Translations under genes and position numbers: made by a program | Shown: positions 52,187-60,437 of the stretch, piece by piece | Layout of the letters: each line of letters begins with the position of its first letter | How positions within the stretch are numbered: position 1 is the stretch's first letter | Notes under the pieces: generated by a model | What the model saw: the letters and a program-made list of their open reading frames with translations, nothing else | The model's database searches: none | Told to the model about the DNA's origin: nothing | NCBI GenBank assembly: GCA_963705515.1 | Contig: CAVPJV010000009.1 | Span: forward strand, 906,195 to 970,194 | Length of the DNA stretch: 64,000 bases | Origin: Gaiellasilicea sp963705515 | GTDB taxonomy: Bacteria > Actinomycetota > Thermoleophilia > Gaiellales > Gaiellaceae | Direction: 5' to 3'

Positions 52187-53459
52187 TCCGCGGCGCGACC
52201 TGGGGAACGCCGACCAGCCGGGGTAGACCGCCTGGTCGCCGAGCTCACCCTCGATCCGCAGCAGCTGGTTGTACTTCGCCGCCCGGTCGGAGCGCGCGGG
52301 AGCACCCGTCTTGATCTGGCCGGTGCCGAGCGCGACAGCGAGGTCGGCGATCGTGGCGTCCTCGGTCTCGCCCGAGCGGTGCGACATCACGGCCGTGTAG
52401 CCGTTCGACTGCGCCAGCCGCACGGCTTCGATGGTCTCCGTCAGCGTCCCGATCTGGTTCACCTTGACCAGGATCGAATTGGCGACGGTGCGCTCGATCC
52501 CTTGGCGGAGCCGCTCCGGGTTGGTGACGAAGAGATCGTCGCCGACGAGCTGGACGCGGTCGCCGAGCTCGCGCGTCAGCTGCCCCCAGGCGTCCCAGTC
52601 GTCCTCTGCGAGGCCGTCCTCGATCGAGACGATCGGGAAGCGGCCGACGAGCTCCGCCCAGAACGCGGGCATCTCGGCGCTCCGGAGCTCGCGGCCTTCG
52701 AATCGGTAGACGCCGTCCTCGTAGACCTCGCTCGTCGCGGGGTCGAGCGCGATCGCGACGTTGTCGCGGTGCCCGGCGCGCTCGGCCGCCTCCAGGATCG
52801 CCTCGATCGCCGCCTCGCTCGACTCGAGATCGGGCGCGAAGCCGCCCTCGTCGCCGACCCCGGTCGCGAGGCCGCGCTCGCCCAGCACGCGCTTCAGCTC
52901 GTGGTAGACCTCGACGCCGATGCGCAGGCCCTCGGAGAAGGTCGGCGCACCGACCGGTACGACCATGAACTCCTGCAGGTCGATCGAGTTGGCGGCGTGC
53001 GCGCCGCCGTTGATCACGTTCAGCATCGGCACGGGCAGCGTCGACGCGCTCCTCGCCGCCGAGGTGGCGGTAGAGCGGCCGGCCGGTCTCGGCGGCCGCC
53101 GCCTTCGCAGCGGCGAGCGAGACGCCGAGGATCGCGTTCGCGCCGAGACGTCCCTTGTTCGGCGTGCCGTCGAGGTCGATCAGCTTCCGGTCGAGCGCCT
53201 CCTGGTCGAGCCCGTCCAGACCGGCGAGCTCACCCGCGATCTCCTCGTTGACGTTCGCGACCGCCTGCGCGACGCCCTTGCCACCCCACTCGGAACCGCC
53301 GTCGCGCAGCTCGACCGCCTCGTGGACCCCGGTCGAGGCCCCGGACGGCACCGCGGCACGGCCGAAGGCGCCGGACACGAGCTCGACGTCGACCTCGACC
53401 GTCGGATTGCCGCGCGAGTCGAGGATCTGACGGCCCTGCAGGCGTTTGATCGCGCTCAT
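52184..53459 (-). CDS. eno: Enolase, one apparent frameshift
   Basis: Enolase of about 425 aa, interconverting 2-phosphoglycerate and PEP. N-terminal domain: SRGNPTVEVDVEL, VPSGASTGVHEAVELRD (Ser loop), ANAILGVSLA. Barrel: NVINGGAHAANSID, LVGDDLFVTN (metal Asp), VKVNQIGTLTETIEA (catalytic Lys) and VMSHRSGETED. The frame breaks near 53045, where one extra C separates HLGGEE from STLPVPMLN; deleting it gives an intact protein. Because enolase is normally essential, this is strong evidence that such indels in the window are sequence errors. Repeat copy B lies directly upstream. Confidence 0.93.
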
Positions 53460-53475
53460 CGGCCACATCTTGGTC

Positions 53476-53597
53476 GATGAGCGGGGAGGGGGCGTGGGGG
53501 AACCGGAAGGTTCCCCCACACGAGTCGAAAGAAGGGGGCGCGTGGGGGAAACATGGTTTCCCCCACGGGAGCGAGCCGAAGGCGTGCGACGCTCATC
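53476..53597. repeat. Double-hairpin interspersed repeat, copy B
   Basis: 122 bp bounded by inverted GATGAGC (53476-53482) and GCTCATC (53591-53597). Stem 1 arms are 53494-53504 and 53509-53519 (GTGGGGGAACC, GGAA loop); stem 2 arms are 53541-53552 and 53556-53567 (CGTGGGGGAAAC). It shares spacer GAAAGAAGGGGG with copy A. The right terminal repeat contains the mazG stop codon. It lies between mazG and eno. Confidence 0.82.
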
Positions 53598-54387
53598 CTA
53601 GTTGCTCCTTTGCCTCGTCGTAGTAGCGGTCCTGCTCGGCGAGCGGCAGCTCGCTCCAGCGCTCGCCGCGGGCGGCGGCGAGCTGCTCGGCGCGCTCCAC
53701 CCGCTCGACGAACCGCATATTCGTACCGCGAAGCGCGAGCTCCGGGTCGACGTTCAACCGCCGCGCGAGATTGACGATCGTGAAGAGGACGTCGCCGACC
53801 TCGTGTGCGACCTTCGCGTCAGCCTCGGTCTCGGGGCGCGGCTCGCCGGTCCGCGCCACCTCGGCCTCGAGCTCGGCGAGCTCCTCGCGCACCTTCGCCA
53901 GCGGGCCTTCGAGATCGGGCCAGTCGAAGCCGGCGGCGACAGCGCGGCGCTGCAGCTTGCGCGCCTGCAGGAGCGCGGGCAGCGAGGCCGGCACGTCGTG
54001 GAAGATCCCCTCCCGCCCCTCCTGCTCGGACTTGACCTGCTCCCACCGCTCGCGCACGCGGCCGGCGGTGTCCGCCTCGACCTCGCCGAAGACGTGCGGA
54101 TGCCGGCGGACGAGCTTGGCGTGTACAGCCCGTGCCACCTGCTCGAGATCCCCGTCGCCGCGCTCCTCCAGCAGCAGTGCGAGGAAATAGACCTGGAAGA
54201 GCAGGTCGCCGAGCTCGTCGAGCAGCTTCGCCGGGTCGCCCGTCTCGGCGGCGTCGGCGACCTCGTAGGCCTCCTCGACCGTGTGCGGGACGATCGTCCG
54301 CGCGGTCTGCTCGCGATCCCAGGGGCAGTCGCGGCGCAAGCGCCGCGTCAGCTGCTGCAGTTCCTCGAGCGCCTCCGAAAGAGGCAA
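53593..54387 (-). CDS. mazG: MazG nucleoside triphosphate pyrophosphohydrolase
   Basis: A 264-aa protein with two MazG repeats: EEAYEVADAAETGDPAKLLDELGDLLFQV (described in parts: E-E-x-x-E and E-x-x-D metal motifs) and, in the C-terminal half, KVREELAELEAEVAR with HEVGDVLFTIVNLAR. It hydrolyses NTPs, including damaged ones, to NMP. Start is TTG 54387, 5 nt after the prsA stop, suggesting coupling. Neighbour order mfd, prsA, mazG, eno matches actinobacterial synteny. Confidence 0.92.
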   Translation of the reverse strand: MPLSEALEELQQLTRRLRRDCPWDREQTARTIVPHTVEEAYEVADAAETGDPAKLLDELGDLLFQVYFLALLLEERGDGDLEQVARAVHAKLVRRHPHVFGEVEADTAGRVRERWEQVKSEQEGREGIFHDVPASLPALLQARKLQRRAVAAGFDWPDLEGPLAKVREELAELEAEVARTGEPRPETEADAKVAHEVGDVLFTIVNLARRLNVDPELALRGTNMRFVERVERAEQLAAARGERWSELPLAEQDRYYDEAKEQLG

Positions 54388-54391
54388 CCGG

Positions 54392-55396
54392 CTACTTTGT
54401 CCCAGAGGTCGTGTTCTTGGCGTCGGGCGGCGGGGTGAAGCCGGTGGCGTAGGCGACCTTGTCCTTGTAGTCCTTCTTCAGGTCGTCGACCCACTTCGTC
54501 ATCGCCTCGTTCTTCTGCGTCTGCTCCAGCTGCTGCTTGATCGACGCCCGCACCTCCTTGAGGGGGGTGACCTTCGCGGGCTTCGTGTCGCTCAGCGGCT
54601 GGATGATGTGGTAACCGAACTCGGTCTTCACCGGCTTCGAGATCGCGTTCTTCTTCAACAGAAACGCCGTCTGATCGAACGGCGCCACCGTCTGCCCCTT
54701 CGAGATCGTCAACTTGCCCCCGTTCGCCTTCGAACCCGTGTCCTCCGAGAACTTCTTCGCCAACGCGGCGAAGTCGGCGCCGTTCTCCAGCTGCGCGTAC
54801 AGATCGTCCGCCTGCTTCTTCGTCTTCACCAGGATGTGACGCACATCACGGCTCTCCGGCTGGCTGTACTGCGCCTTGTTCTTCGCGTAGTACTTCTCGA
54901 TCTCGTCGTCGCTGACCGTCACCTTGCCGGTGACCTGCGCGAAGATCTTCTCGGAGACGATCTGGGCGCGGATGTCGTTGCGCACCTGCGTCTCGGTGAT
55001 CCCCTGCTGCTTCAGCTGCTTCTCGAACTTCTTCTTGTCGCCGCCGAAGTACTGCTTCTGGATCTGCTCGAGCCGGTCGTCGACCTGCTTGTCGGTGACC
55101 TTGACGTCGAGGTCCTCCGCCTTCTGCTCGAACTGCTCACGCTGGACCAGGAACTGCACAGCCTGGTTCCGCAGCGTCTGGAACTCCTGCGAGCCGGCGG
55201 CGGGGAAGTCGCGCTTCTGGTTCTTGTAGCTCTTCTTCGCCTGCGCGATCAGGGCCTCGTAGTCGCTCCGCGCGATGTCCTGGCCGTCGACGACGGCGAC
55301 GGCGTCGGCGGGCACGTCCTCGTCGGAGCCGCCGCAGCCGGCGAGCCCGATGGACGCGAGCGCGCAGAGGAGAATGACGAGACGAGAGATCTTCAT
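54392..55396 (-). CDS. PrsA/SurA-type lipoprotein peptidyl-prolyl isomerase
   Basis: A 334-aa lipoprotein: signal peptide MKISRLVILLCALASIGLAGC (lipobox LAGC), an N-terminal SurA_N-like helical domain rich in Lys/Gln (to about residue 175), a parvulin domain (RDVRHILVKTKKQADDL, FAALAKKFSEDTGSK, GGKLTISKGQ, VKTEFGYHIIQPL) and a helical tail. It acts outside the membrane in folding secreted proteins. Codon and residue composition is unusually Lys-rich for this window, as in other PrsA proteins. Confidence 0.9.
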   Translation of the reverse strand: MKISRLVILLCALASIGLAGCGGSDEDVPADAVAVVDGQDIARSDYEALIAQAKKSYKNQKRDFPAAGSQEFQTLRNQAVQFLVQREQFEQKAEDLDVKVTDKQVDDRLEQIQKQYFGGDKKKFEKQLKQQGITETQVRNDIRAQIVSEKIFAQVTGKVTVSDDEIEKYYAKNKAQYSQPESRDVRHILVKTKKQADDLYAQLENGADFAALAKKFSEDTGSKANGGKLTISKGQTVAPFDQTAFLLKKNAISKPVKTEFGYHIIQPLSDTKPAKVTPLKEVRASIKQQLEQTQKNEAMTKWVDDLKKDYKDKVAYATGFTPPPDAKNTTSGTK

Positions 55397-55433
55397 GTAA
55401 GAAAGCTCCAGGTGGGTTCGCGTTGGGGCGGGC

Positions 55434-58400
55434 TCAAGCCGCCTGACGGGCAGTCACGATAGCATCGACAAGTTCGATTGCTCCCTCGAGTTCATCTGTT
55501 CTACGCGAAACTTCACGTTTCGCTGACGTATAGACGGCGGTGTCCGAAACGTCCCGCAGCGCGCGTAGCTCGGCCGAGCCGAGCACGAGCGGCCCGACGG
55601 TCGCGCGGCCGCCGCGGTAGATCAGATAGTCGGCGCCCAGGCGGGCGAGCTTCAGCTTCGCCTCCTGGATCGCGAACAGGTGCTCGACGGGCTCTGGAAC
55701 GGGGCCGTAGCGGTCTTCGAGCGCGGCATGTAGCTCCCGCAGCTCGTCGTCGGACTCGGCGAGCGCGAGGCGGCGATGGATATCGATCTTGAGCGCCTCC
55801 GACGCGACGTAGGTCGCCGGCACGTAGGCGTCGACGCGGGCGTCGACGCGCACCGGCCGGGTCGCAAGACGGCGCTGGCCCTGCAACTCGGCGACTGCCT
55901 CGGCGAGCATCTCGACGTAGAGCTCGAAGCCGAGCGCGGCAACGTGACCCGACTGCTCGGCGCCGAGCAGGTCGCCCGCGCCGCGGATCTCGAGGTCGCG
56001 CATCGCGATCTGGAACCCTGCCCCGAGCTCGGTATGGTCGGCCAGCGTCGAGAGCCGCGCGCGCGCCTCCGGCGAGAGCTCCATCGCGTCCGGGTAGAGC
56101 AAGTACGCGTGCGCGGTCACGTCGGAGCGGCCGACGCGGCCCCGGATCTGGTAGAGCTGGCTCAGGCCCAGCGTGTCGGAGCGCTCGACGATCAGCGTGT
56201 TCGCCTGCGGGATGTCGATGCCCGACTCGATGATCGTCGTCGAGACGAGCACGTCCGCGTCGCCGCGCAGGAACGCGTGCATCTTCTCCTCGAGCTCGCG
56301 CTCCCTCATCTGCCCGTGCGCGACGATGAAGCGCAGCTTCGGACAGAGCTGCTGCAGCTTCTCGGCCGCCTCCTCGATCGTCTCGACCCGGTTGTGCAGG
56401 TAGAAGGCCTGGCCGCCGCGCTCGATCTCGCGCTCGAGGGCCGTCTTGACGATCTCCTCGTCGTACTCGCCCACCGTGGTGCGGATCGGGCGACGGCCCT
56501 CCGGCGGCGTCTCGATGATCGAGATGTCGCGCAGGCCCGAGAGCGACATGTGCAAGGTGCGGGGGATCGGCGTGGCGGACAGCGCGAGCACGTCGACCTC
56601 GAGCCGCAGGCTGCGCAGCAGCTCCTTCTGGGCGACCCCGAAGCGCTGCTCCTCGTCCAGGATCACAAGCCCGAGATCCTTCGGGATCACGTCCCGGCTG
56701 AGCACACGGTGCGTGCCGACGAGGACCTCGATCTTCCCCTCGGCGAAGTCCTTGAGGATCTGCTTCGTCTCGGCGGGCTTGCGGAAGCGCGAGACCATCT
56801 CGACCCGGACCGGGAAATCGCGGTAGCGCGCCTTGAACGTGTTCCAGTGCTGCTCGGCGAGGATCGTCGTCGGACAGAGGACGAGCGTCTGCTTGCCGTT
56901 CATCGCCGCCGCGAACGCGGCCCGGACAGCGACCTCGGTCTTGCCGAAGCCGACGTCGCCGCAGACGAGCCGGTCCATCGGCCGCGGCGCCTCCAGGTCC
57001 TCCTTGACCGCCTCGATCGCGCGGGCCTGATCCTCGGTCTCGCGGTAGGGGAACTCGGTCTCGAGCCGCTCGAGCCACTCGTTCTCGAGCTCGTAGGCCG
57101 TCCCCGGGGCCTGCTGGCGCTGCGCGTAGAGCGCGATCAGCTCGGTCGCGAGCTCGCGGACGCTCTCGCGGGCACGCGCCTTCAGGTTCTGCCACGCCTT
57201 GCCGCCGAGCTTGGAGAGCGTGGGCGCGCCGGCGTCGGCGCCGATGTACTTCGAGATCTTCCCGAGCTGCTCGTGCGGGACGTAGAGCCGGTCCTCGCCG
57301 CGGAACGCGAGGAACAGGTAGTCGCGCGTGACGCCCGCGACCTCCTTCGTCTCGAAGCCGAGCAGCTTCCCGACGCCGTGGTCCTCGTGGACGATGAAGT
57401 CGCCGCTGCGGAGGTCGGCGAAGGAGGCGAGCGCCCGGCCGAGGCGCTTGTCGGCCCGCGGCGGCCGCTTGCGGAAGACCTGCGTGTCGGGCAGCAAGAC
57501 GAGGCCGAGCTCGCGCCAGACGAAGCCGCGCCGCGCCGGCGCGACCGCGAACAGGAGCTCCGGCTGCTCGGGCAGGTCGTCGCCGGGGTCGAGCAGCCGC
57601 GAGTCGGCGCGCTTGAGCAGGTTGTCGGTGCGCAGCGCCTCGCCGGCGTGCGGGAAGGCGACGACGACGCGGTTGCCGCCGTTGACGAAGCCCTTCAGCT
57701 CGTTCTCGGCCTCGGCGAGGCCGCGGGCTGCGATCGCGGGCCGCTGCGCCTCGAACGAGAACGGCTGTGCCTGCGGGAAGGGGTCGAGCTCGGACGTGCC
57801 CTTGAGCGAGATCTCCTCGAGCCCCTCTTCCGACCAGACGCGGCGCACCTCGTCGGGCTGCCAGACGAAGTCTGGCGCCCGGTCGAGCACCGGCACGAGG
57901 TCGTCCGGCACTTCGGGCAGCGACTGCTGCTCGTCGTCGACGAGCGTCGGCTCGCTCAGGTCGGCCCGCCGCTCGACGGCGGGATGGACGACGACGCCGT
58001 CGACCGGATGCAGTGCCCGCTGGGTGAAGGGGGAGAACGCGCGCACCTGCTCGATCTCGTCGCCGTAGAGCTCGATCCGGAGCGGCTCGCGGCCGGTGGT
58101 CGGGAAGACATCGACGAGGCCGCCGCGGACGGCGAACTGGCCGCGCTCCTCCGCGCGCTCGACCCGCTCGTAGCCGGCGAGCGCAAACTGCTCCGACAGG
58201 CCTTCGAGACCCGGCTCAGTGCCGACCTCGAGCCGGACCGACTCGGGGCGCTCCGCGGCGGGCGGCACACCCTCGGCGAGCGCGGTCGCCGAGGCGGCGA
58301 CGAGGCCACCGGACGCAAGCACGTCGAGTGCGCGGGCCCGCTCGCCGACGAGATGCGGCGGCGGCTCGAGCCCGGAGCCCCAGCGGACGCCGCGGCCCGG

Positions 58401-58643
58401 CAGCAGCGCGACGTTGTCGGCGCCGATGAACCAGCCCGCCGCCTCGGCGACGTCGCGGGCGTCCGCGTCCTCGGGCAGCAGCACAACGAGTCCCCGCCCG
58501 AGCTCCTCGTGCAGGGTCGCGAGGAGGAGTGGCAGCACCGGCTCGGAGACGCGGGCGCGCGACGGCAGCGCAGCCGCGAACGCCTGCAGGCGCTCGAGCG
58601 CGAGCAGCTCCCTGACGAACGAATGCAGTACCGGACGGTCCAT
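55434..58643 (-). CDS. mfd: Transcription-repair coupling factor
   Basis: A 1069-aa SF2 translocase that removes stalled RNA polymerase and recruits UvrA. N-terminal UvrB-like region (residues about 1-330), RNA-polymerase-interaction CarD-like domain (DFIVHEDHGVGKLLGFET), helicase lobes with Walker A CGDVGFGKTEVAVRAAF, DEEQ box LVILDEEQRFG, SATPIPRTLHMSLSG, and motif VI in QLYQIRGRVGRSD; the TRCF C-terminal domain (LKLARLGADYLIYRGG) closes it. Slightly shorter than E. coli Mfd but complete. No frame problems. Confidence 0.96.
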   Translation of the reverse strand: MDRPVLHSFVRELLALERLQAFAAALPSRARVSEPVLPLLLATLHEELGRGLVVLLPEDADARDVAEAAGWFIGADNVALLPGRGVRWGSGLEPPPHLVGERARALDVLASGGLVAASATALAEGVPPAAERPESVRLEVGTEPGLEGLSEQFALAGYERVERAEERGQFAVRGGLVDVFPTTGREPLRIELYGDEIEQVRAFSPFTQRALHPVDGVVVHPAVERRADLSEPTLVDDEQQSLPEVPDDLVPVLDRAPDFVWQPDEVRRVWSEEGLEEISLKGTSELDPFPQAQPFSFEAQRPAIAARGLAEAENELKGFVNGGNRVVVAFPHAGEALRTDNLLKRADSRLLDPGDDLPEQPELLFAVAPARRGFVWRELGLVLLPDTQVFRKRPPRADKRLGRALASFADLRSGDFIVHEDHGVGKLLGFETKEVAGVTRDYLFLAFRGEDRLYVPHEQLGKISKYIGADAGAPTLSKLGGKAWQNLKARARESVRELATELIALYAQRQQAPGTAYELENEWLERLETEFPYRETEDQARAIEAVKEDLEAPRPMDRLVCGDVGFGKTEVAVRAAFAAAMNGKQTLVLCPTTILAEQHWNTFKARYRDFPVRVEMVSRFRKPAETKQILKDFAEGKIEVLVGTHRVLSRDVIPKDLGLVILDEEQRFGVAQKELLRSLRLEVDVLALSATPIPRTLHMSLSGLRDISIIETPPEGRRPIRTTVGEYDEEIVKTALEREIERGGQAFYLHNRVETIEEAAEKLQQLCPKLRFIVAHGQMRERELEEKMHAFLRGDADVLVSTTIIESGIDIPQANTLIVERSDTLGLSQLYQIRGRVGRSDVTAHAYLLYPDAMELSPEARARLSTLADHTELGAGFQIAMRDLEIRGAGDLLGAEQSGHVAALGFELYVEMLAEAVAELQGQRRLATRPVRVDARVDAYVPATYVASEALKIDIHRRLALAESDDELRELHAALEDRYGPVPEPVEHLFAIQEAKLKLARLGADYLIYRGGRATVGPLVLGSAELRALRDVSDTAVYTSAKREVSRRTDELEGAIELVDAIVTARQAA

Positions 58644-58650
58644 GACGACA

Positions 58651-58670
58651 GGCGGAAACCGGGTTCCGCC
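58651..58670 (-). terminator. Inverted repeat between ABC exporter and mfd
   Basis: GGCGGAA and TTCCGCC arms with a 6-nt loop in the 36-bp gap after the exporter stop. It could end exporter transcription, but there is no T-run. Confidence 0.35.
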
Positions 58671-58679
58671 GCGTTCAGT

Positions 58680-60437
58680 CTAGTCGTCGCGGGCCGGGCG
58701 ACCGCCGTGCCAGGAGTCCCAGAGCGCGGCGTACGACCCCTCGTGCTCGACGAGCTCGTCGTGTGTCCCCAGCTCGGTCAGCCTGCCGTCCTCGACCACG
58801 GCGACGCGATCGGCGTCATGCGCGGTCTGGAGACGGTGCGCGATCGCGACGACAGTGCGTCCCTCGAGCACGGCGGCCAGTGACTGCTCCAGATGGCGAG
58901 CCGCGCGGGGATCCAGCAGCGAGGTCGCCTCGTCCAGCACGAGCGTGTGCGGGTCGGCGAGCACGAGCCGCGCGAGCGCGACCTGCTGCTGCTGCGGTGG
59001 CGACAGCGGATGCCCACCCGCGCCGACGACGGTCTCGAGCCCGAGCGGCAGCGCCTCCAGCCAGGGCCTTGCATCGACCGCCTCGAGTGCGGCCCGGAGC
59101 TCATCGTCCGTCGACTCGACCCGAGCGAGCCGGAGGTTGTCCGCGATCGTGCCGACGAAGACGTGCTGCTCCTGCGTCACGAGCGCCACCTCCTGCCGGA
59201 GCGTCTCCAGCTCGAGGTCCACCAGCCGGACGTCACCCACCTCGACGCGGCCGGTGCGCGGCGGATGAATCCCGGCAAGTAGCCGTCCGAGCGTGGACTT
59301 GCCGGCGCCGGAAGGCCCGACGACGGCGATCCGCTCCCCCGGCTCGAGATCGAGATCGAGCCCGTGGAGCACGTCGCGATCCTGGACGTAGGCGTACCGC
59401 ACGTCGGACGCCCTCAGACGCTCGTGCTCCGGCTCCTCGCCGGTGGCGGCACGGTCGTCGGGGACCTTGGTCACGCCGACGAGCCGGGCGAACGACGTCG
59501 CGCCGACCTGGATCTCGTCGAGCCAGGAGATCAGGCGGTCGACGGGGTCGGCGAGCTGCTGCACGTAGAGCGCGACCGTCGTCACTTCGCCGATCGAGGC
59601 ATGGCCGGCCGACACGAGCCAGCCGCCCCACACCAGCGTCACCGCGACGGGCAGCACGTACGCGACCTCGACAGTCGGGAAGAGAACCGTGCGGAGATAG
59701 AGCGTCCGTCGCTCGGCCCCGTAGGCGTGGGCAAGATCGGCGTCGACACGATCGACGCGCCTCCGGCCGAGGCCGAGCGCGTCGACGGTGCGGCCACCGT
59801 CCACCGTTTCCCCGACGGTGCCGGTCATCGTCGCGTATGCGGCGCGCTCCCAGAGGTAGCCCTCCGGCGCACGTCGCAGGTACCAGCGCGTCCCGATCAG
59901 GATCGCCGGCAGCCCGACGATGCACGACAGCGCCGTGACCGGGCTGACGAGAACGGCGGCCACGACAGTCAGCACCACTGTCACGGCCGAGATCAGCGTC
60001 TCCGGGATCGCGAAGCGGACGGTGCGGGCGAGCGTGTCGACGTCCGCGGTCGTGCGGGAGACGAGATCGCCCGTTCCCGCGCGTTCGACGACGGAGAGCG
60101 GCAGCGCGAGCACCTGGCGCATGAAGTCCTCGCGGAGCCGCGCGAACACCTGCTCCGAGAGCACGAACGAGGAGCGCCGCGCGAACCAGGTCAGCATCGT
60201 CTGCGCGATCACGGACACGACGAGGACGGCGATCACGCGGTCGACGTATCCGGCCGTCGTCCCTTCCTCGACCGCCTCGACGAGCACGCCGAGCAGGAAC
60301 GGCCCGACAAGGCCGGCCAGGGCCGCGAGCGCGTTCAGCCCGAGTACGACAGCGAGCCCGCGGCGGTAGCGGCGGAGCAATACGGCTGCGTCCCGACGCA
60401 CCTCGGGTCCTGCCGCGATCGGCAGCCGCTCGGTCAC
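58680..60437 (-). CDS. ABC exporter half-transporter, subunit with intact Walker A but altered signature
   Basis: A 585-aa half-transporter: six membrane spans (residues about 25-310) and an ATPase domain. Walker A GPSGAGKSTLGRLLAG, Q-loop VALVTQEQHVF, Walker B TLVLDEATSLLD and switch His VVAIAHRLQTAHD are canonical. The ABC signature, normally LSGGQ, reads LSPPQQQQVALARL. It can therefore bind and hydrolyse ATP only against a partner's signature. GTG 60437 overlaps the stop of the partner subunit. Substrate unknown. Confidence 0.92.
   Translation of the reverse strand: MTERLPIAAGPEVRRDAAVLLRRYRRGLAVVLGLNALAALAGLVGPFLLGVLVEAVEEGTTAGYVDRVIAVLVVSVIAQTMLTWFARRSSFVLSEQVFARLREDFMRQVLALPLSVVERAGTGDLVSRTTADVDTLARTVRFAIPETLISAVTVVLTVVAAVLVSPVTALSCIVGLPAILIGTRWYLRRAPEGYLWERAAYATMTGTVGETVDGGRTVDALGLGRRRVDRVDADLAHAYGAERRTLYLRTVLFPTVEVAYVLPVAVTLVWGGWLVSAGHASIGEVTTVALYVQQLADPVDRLISWLDEIQVGATSFARLVGVTKVPDDRAATGEEPEHERLRASDVRYAYVQDRDVLHGLDLDLEPGERIAVVGPSGAGKSTLGRLLAGIHPPRTGRVEVGDVRLVDLELETLRQEVALVTQEQHVFVGTIADNLRLARVESTDDELRAALEAVDARPWLEALPLGLETVVGAGGHPLSPPQQQQVALARLVLADPHTLVLDEATSLLDPRAARHLEQSLAAVLEGRTVVAIAHRLQTAHDADRVAVVEDGRLTELGTHDELVEHEGSYAALWDSWHGGRPARDD

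Noticed and set aside
53030..53060. Programmed ribosomal frameshift in enolase
   Set aside because: No slippery heptamer or downstream structure was recognised, and similar shifts occur in many unrelated genes in the window.
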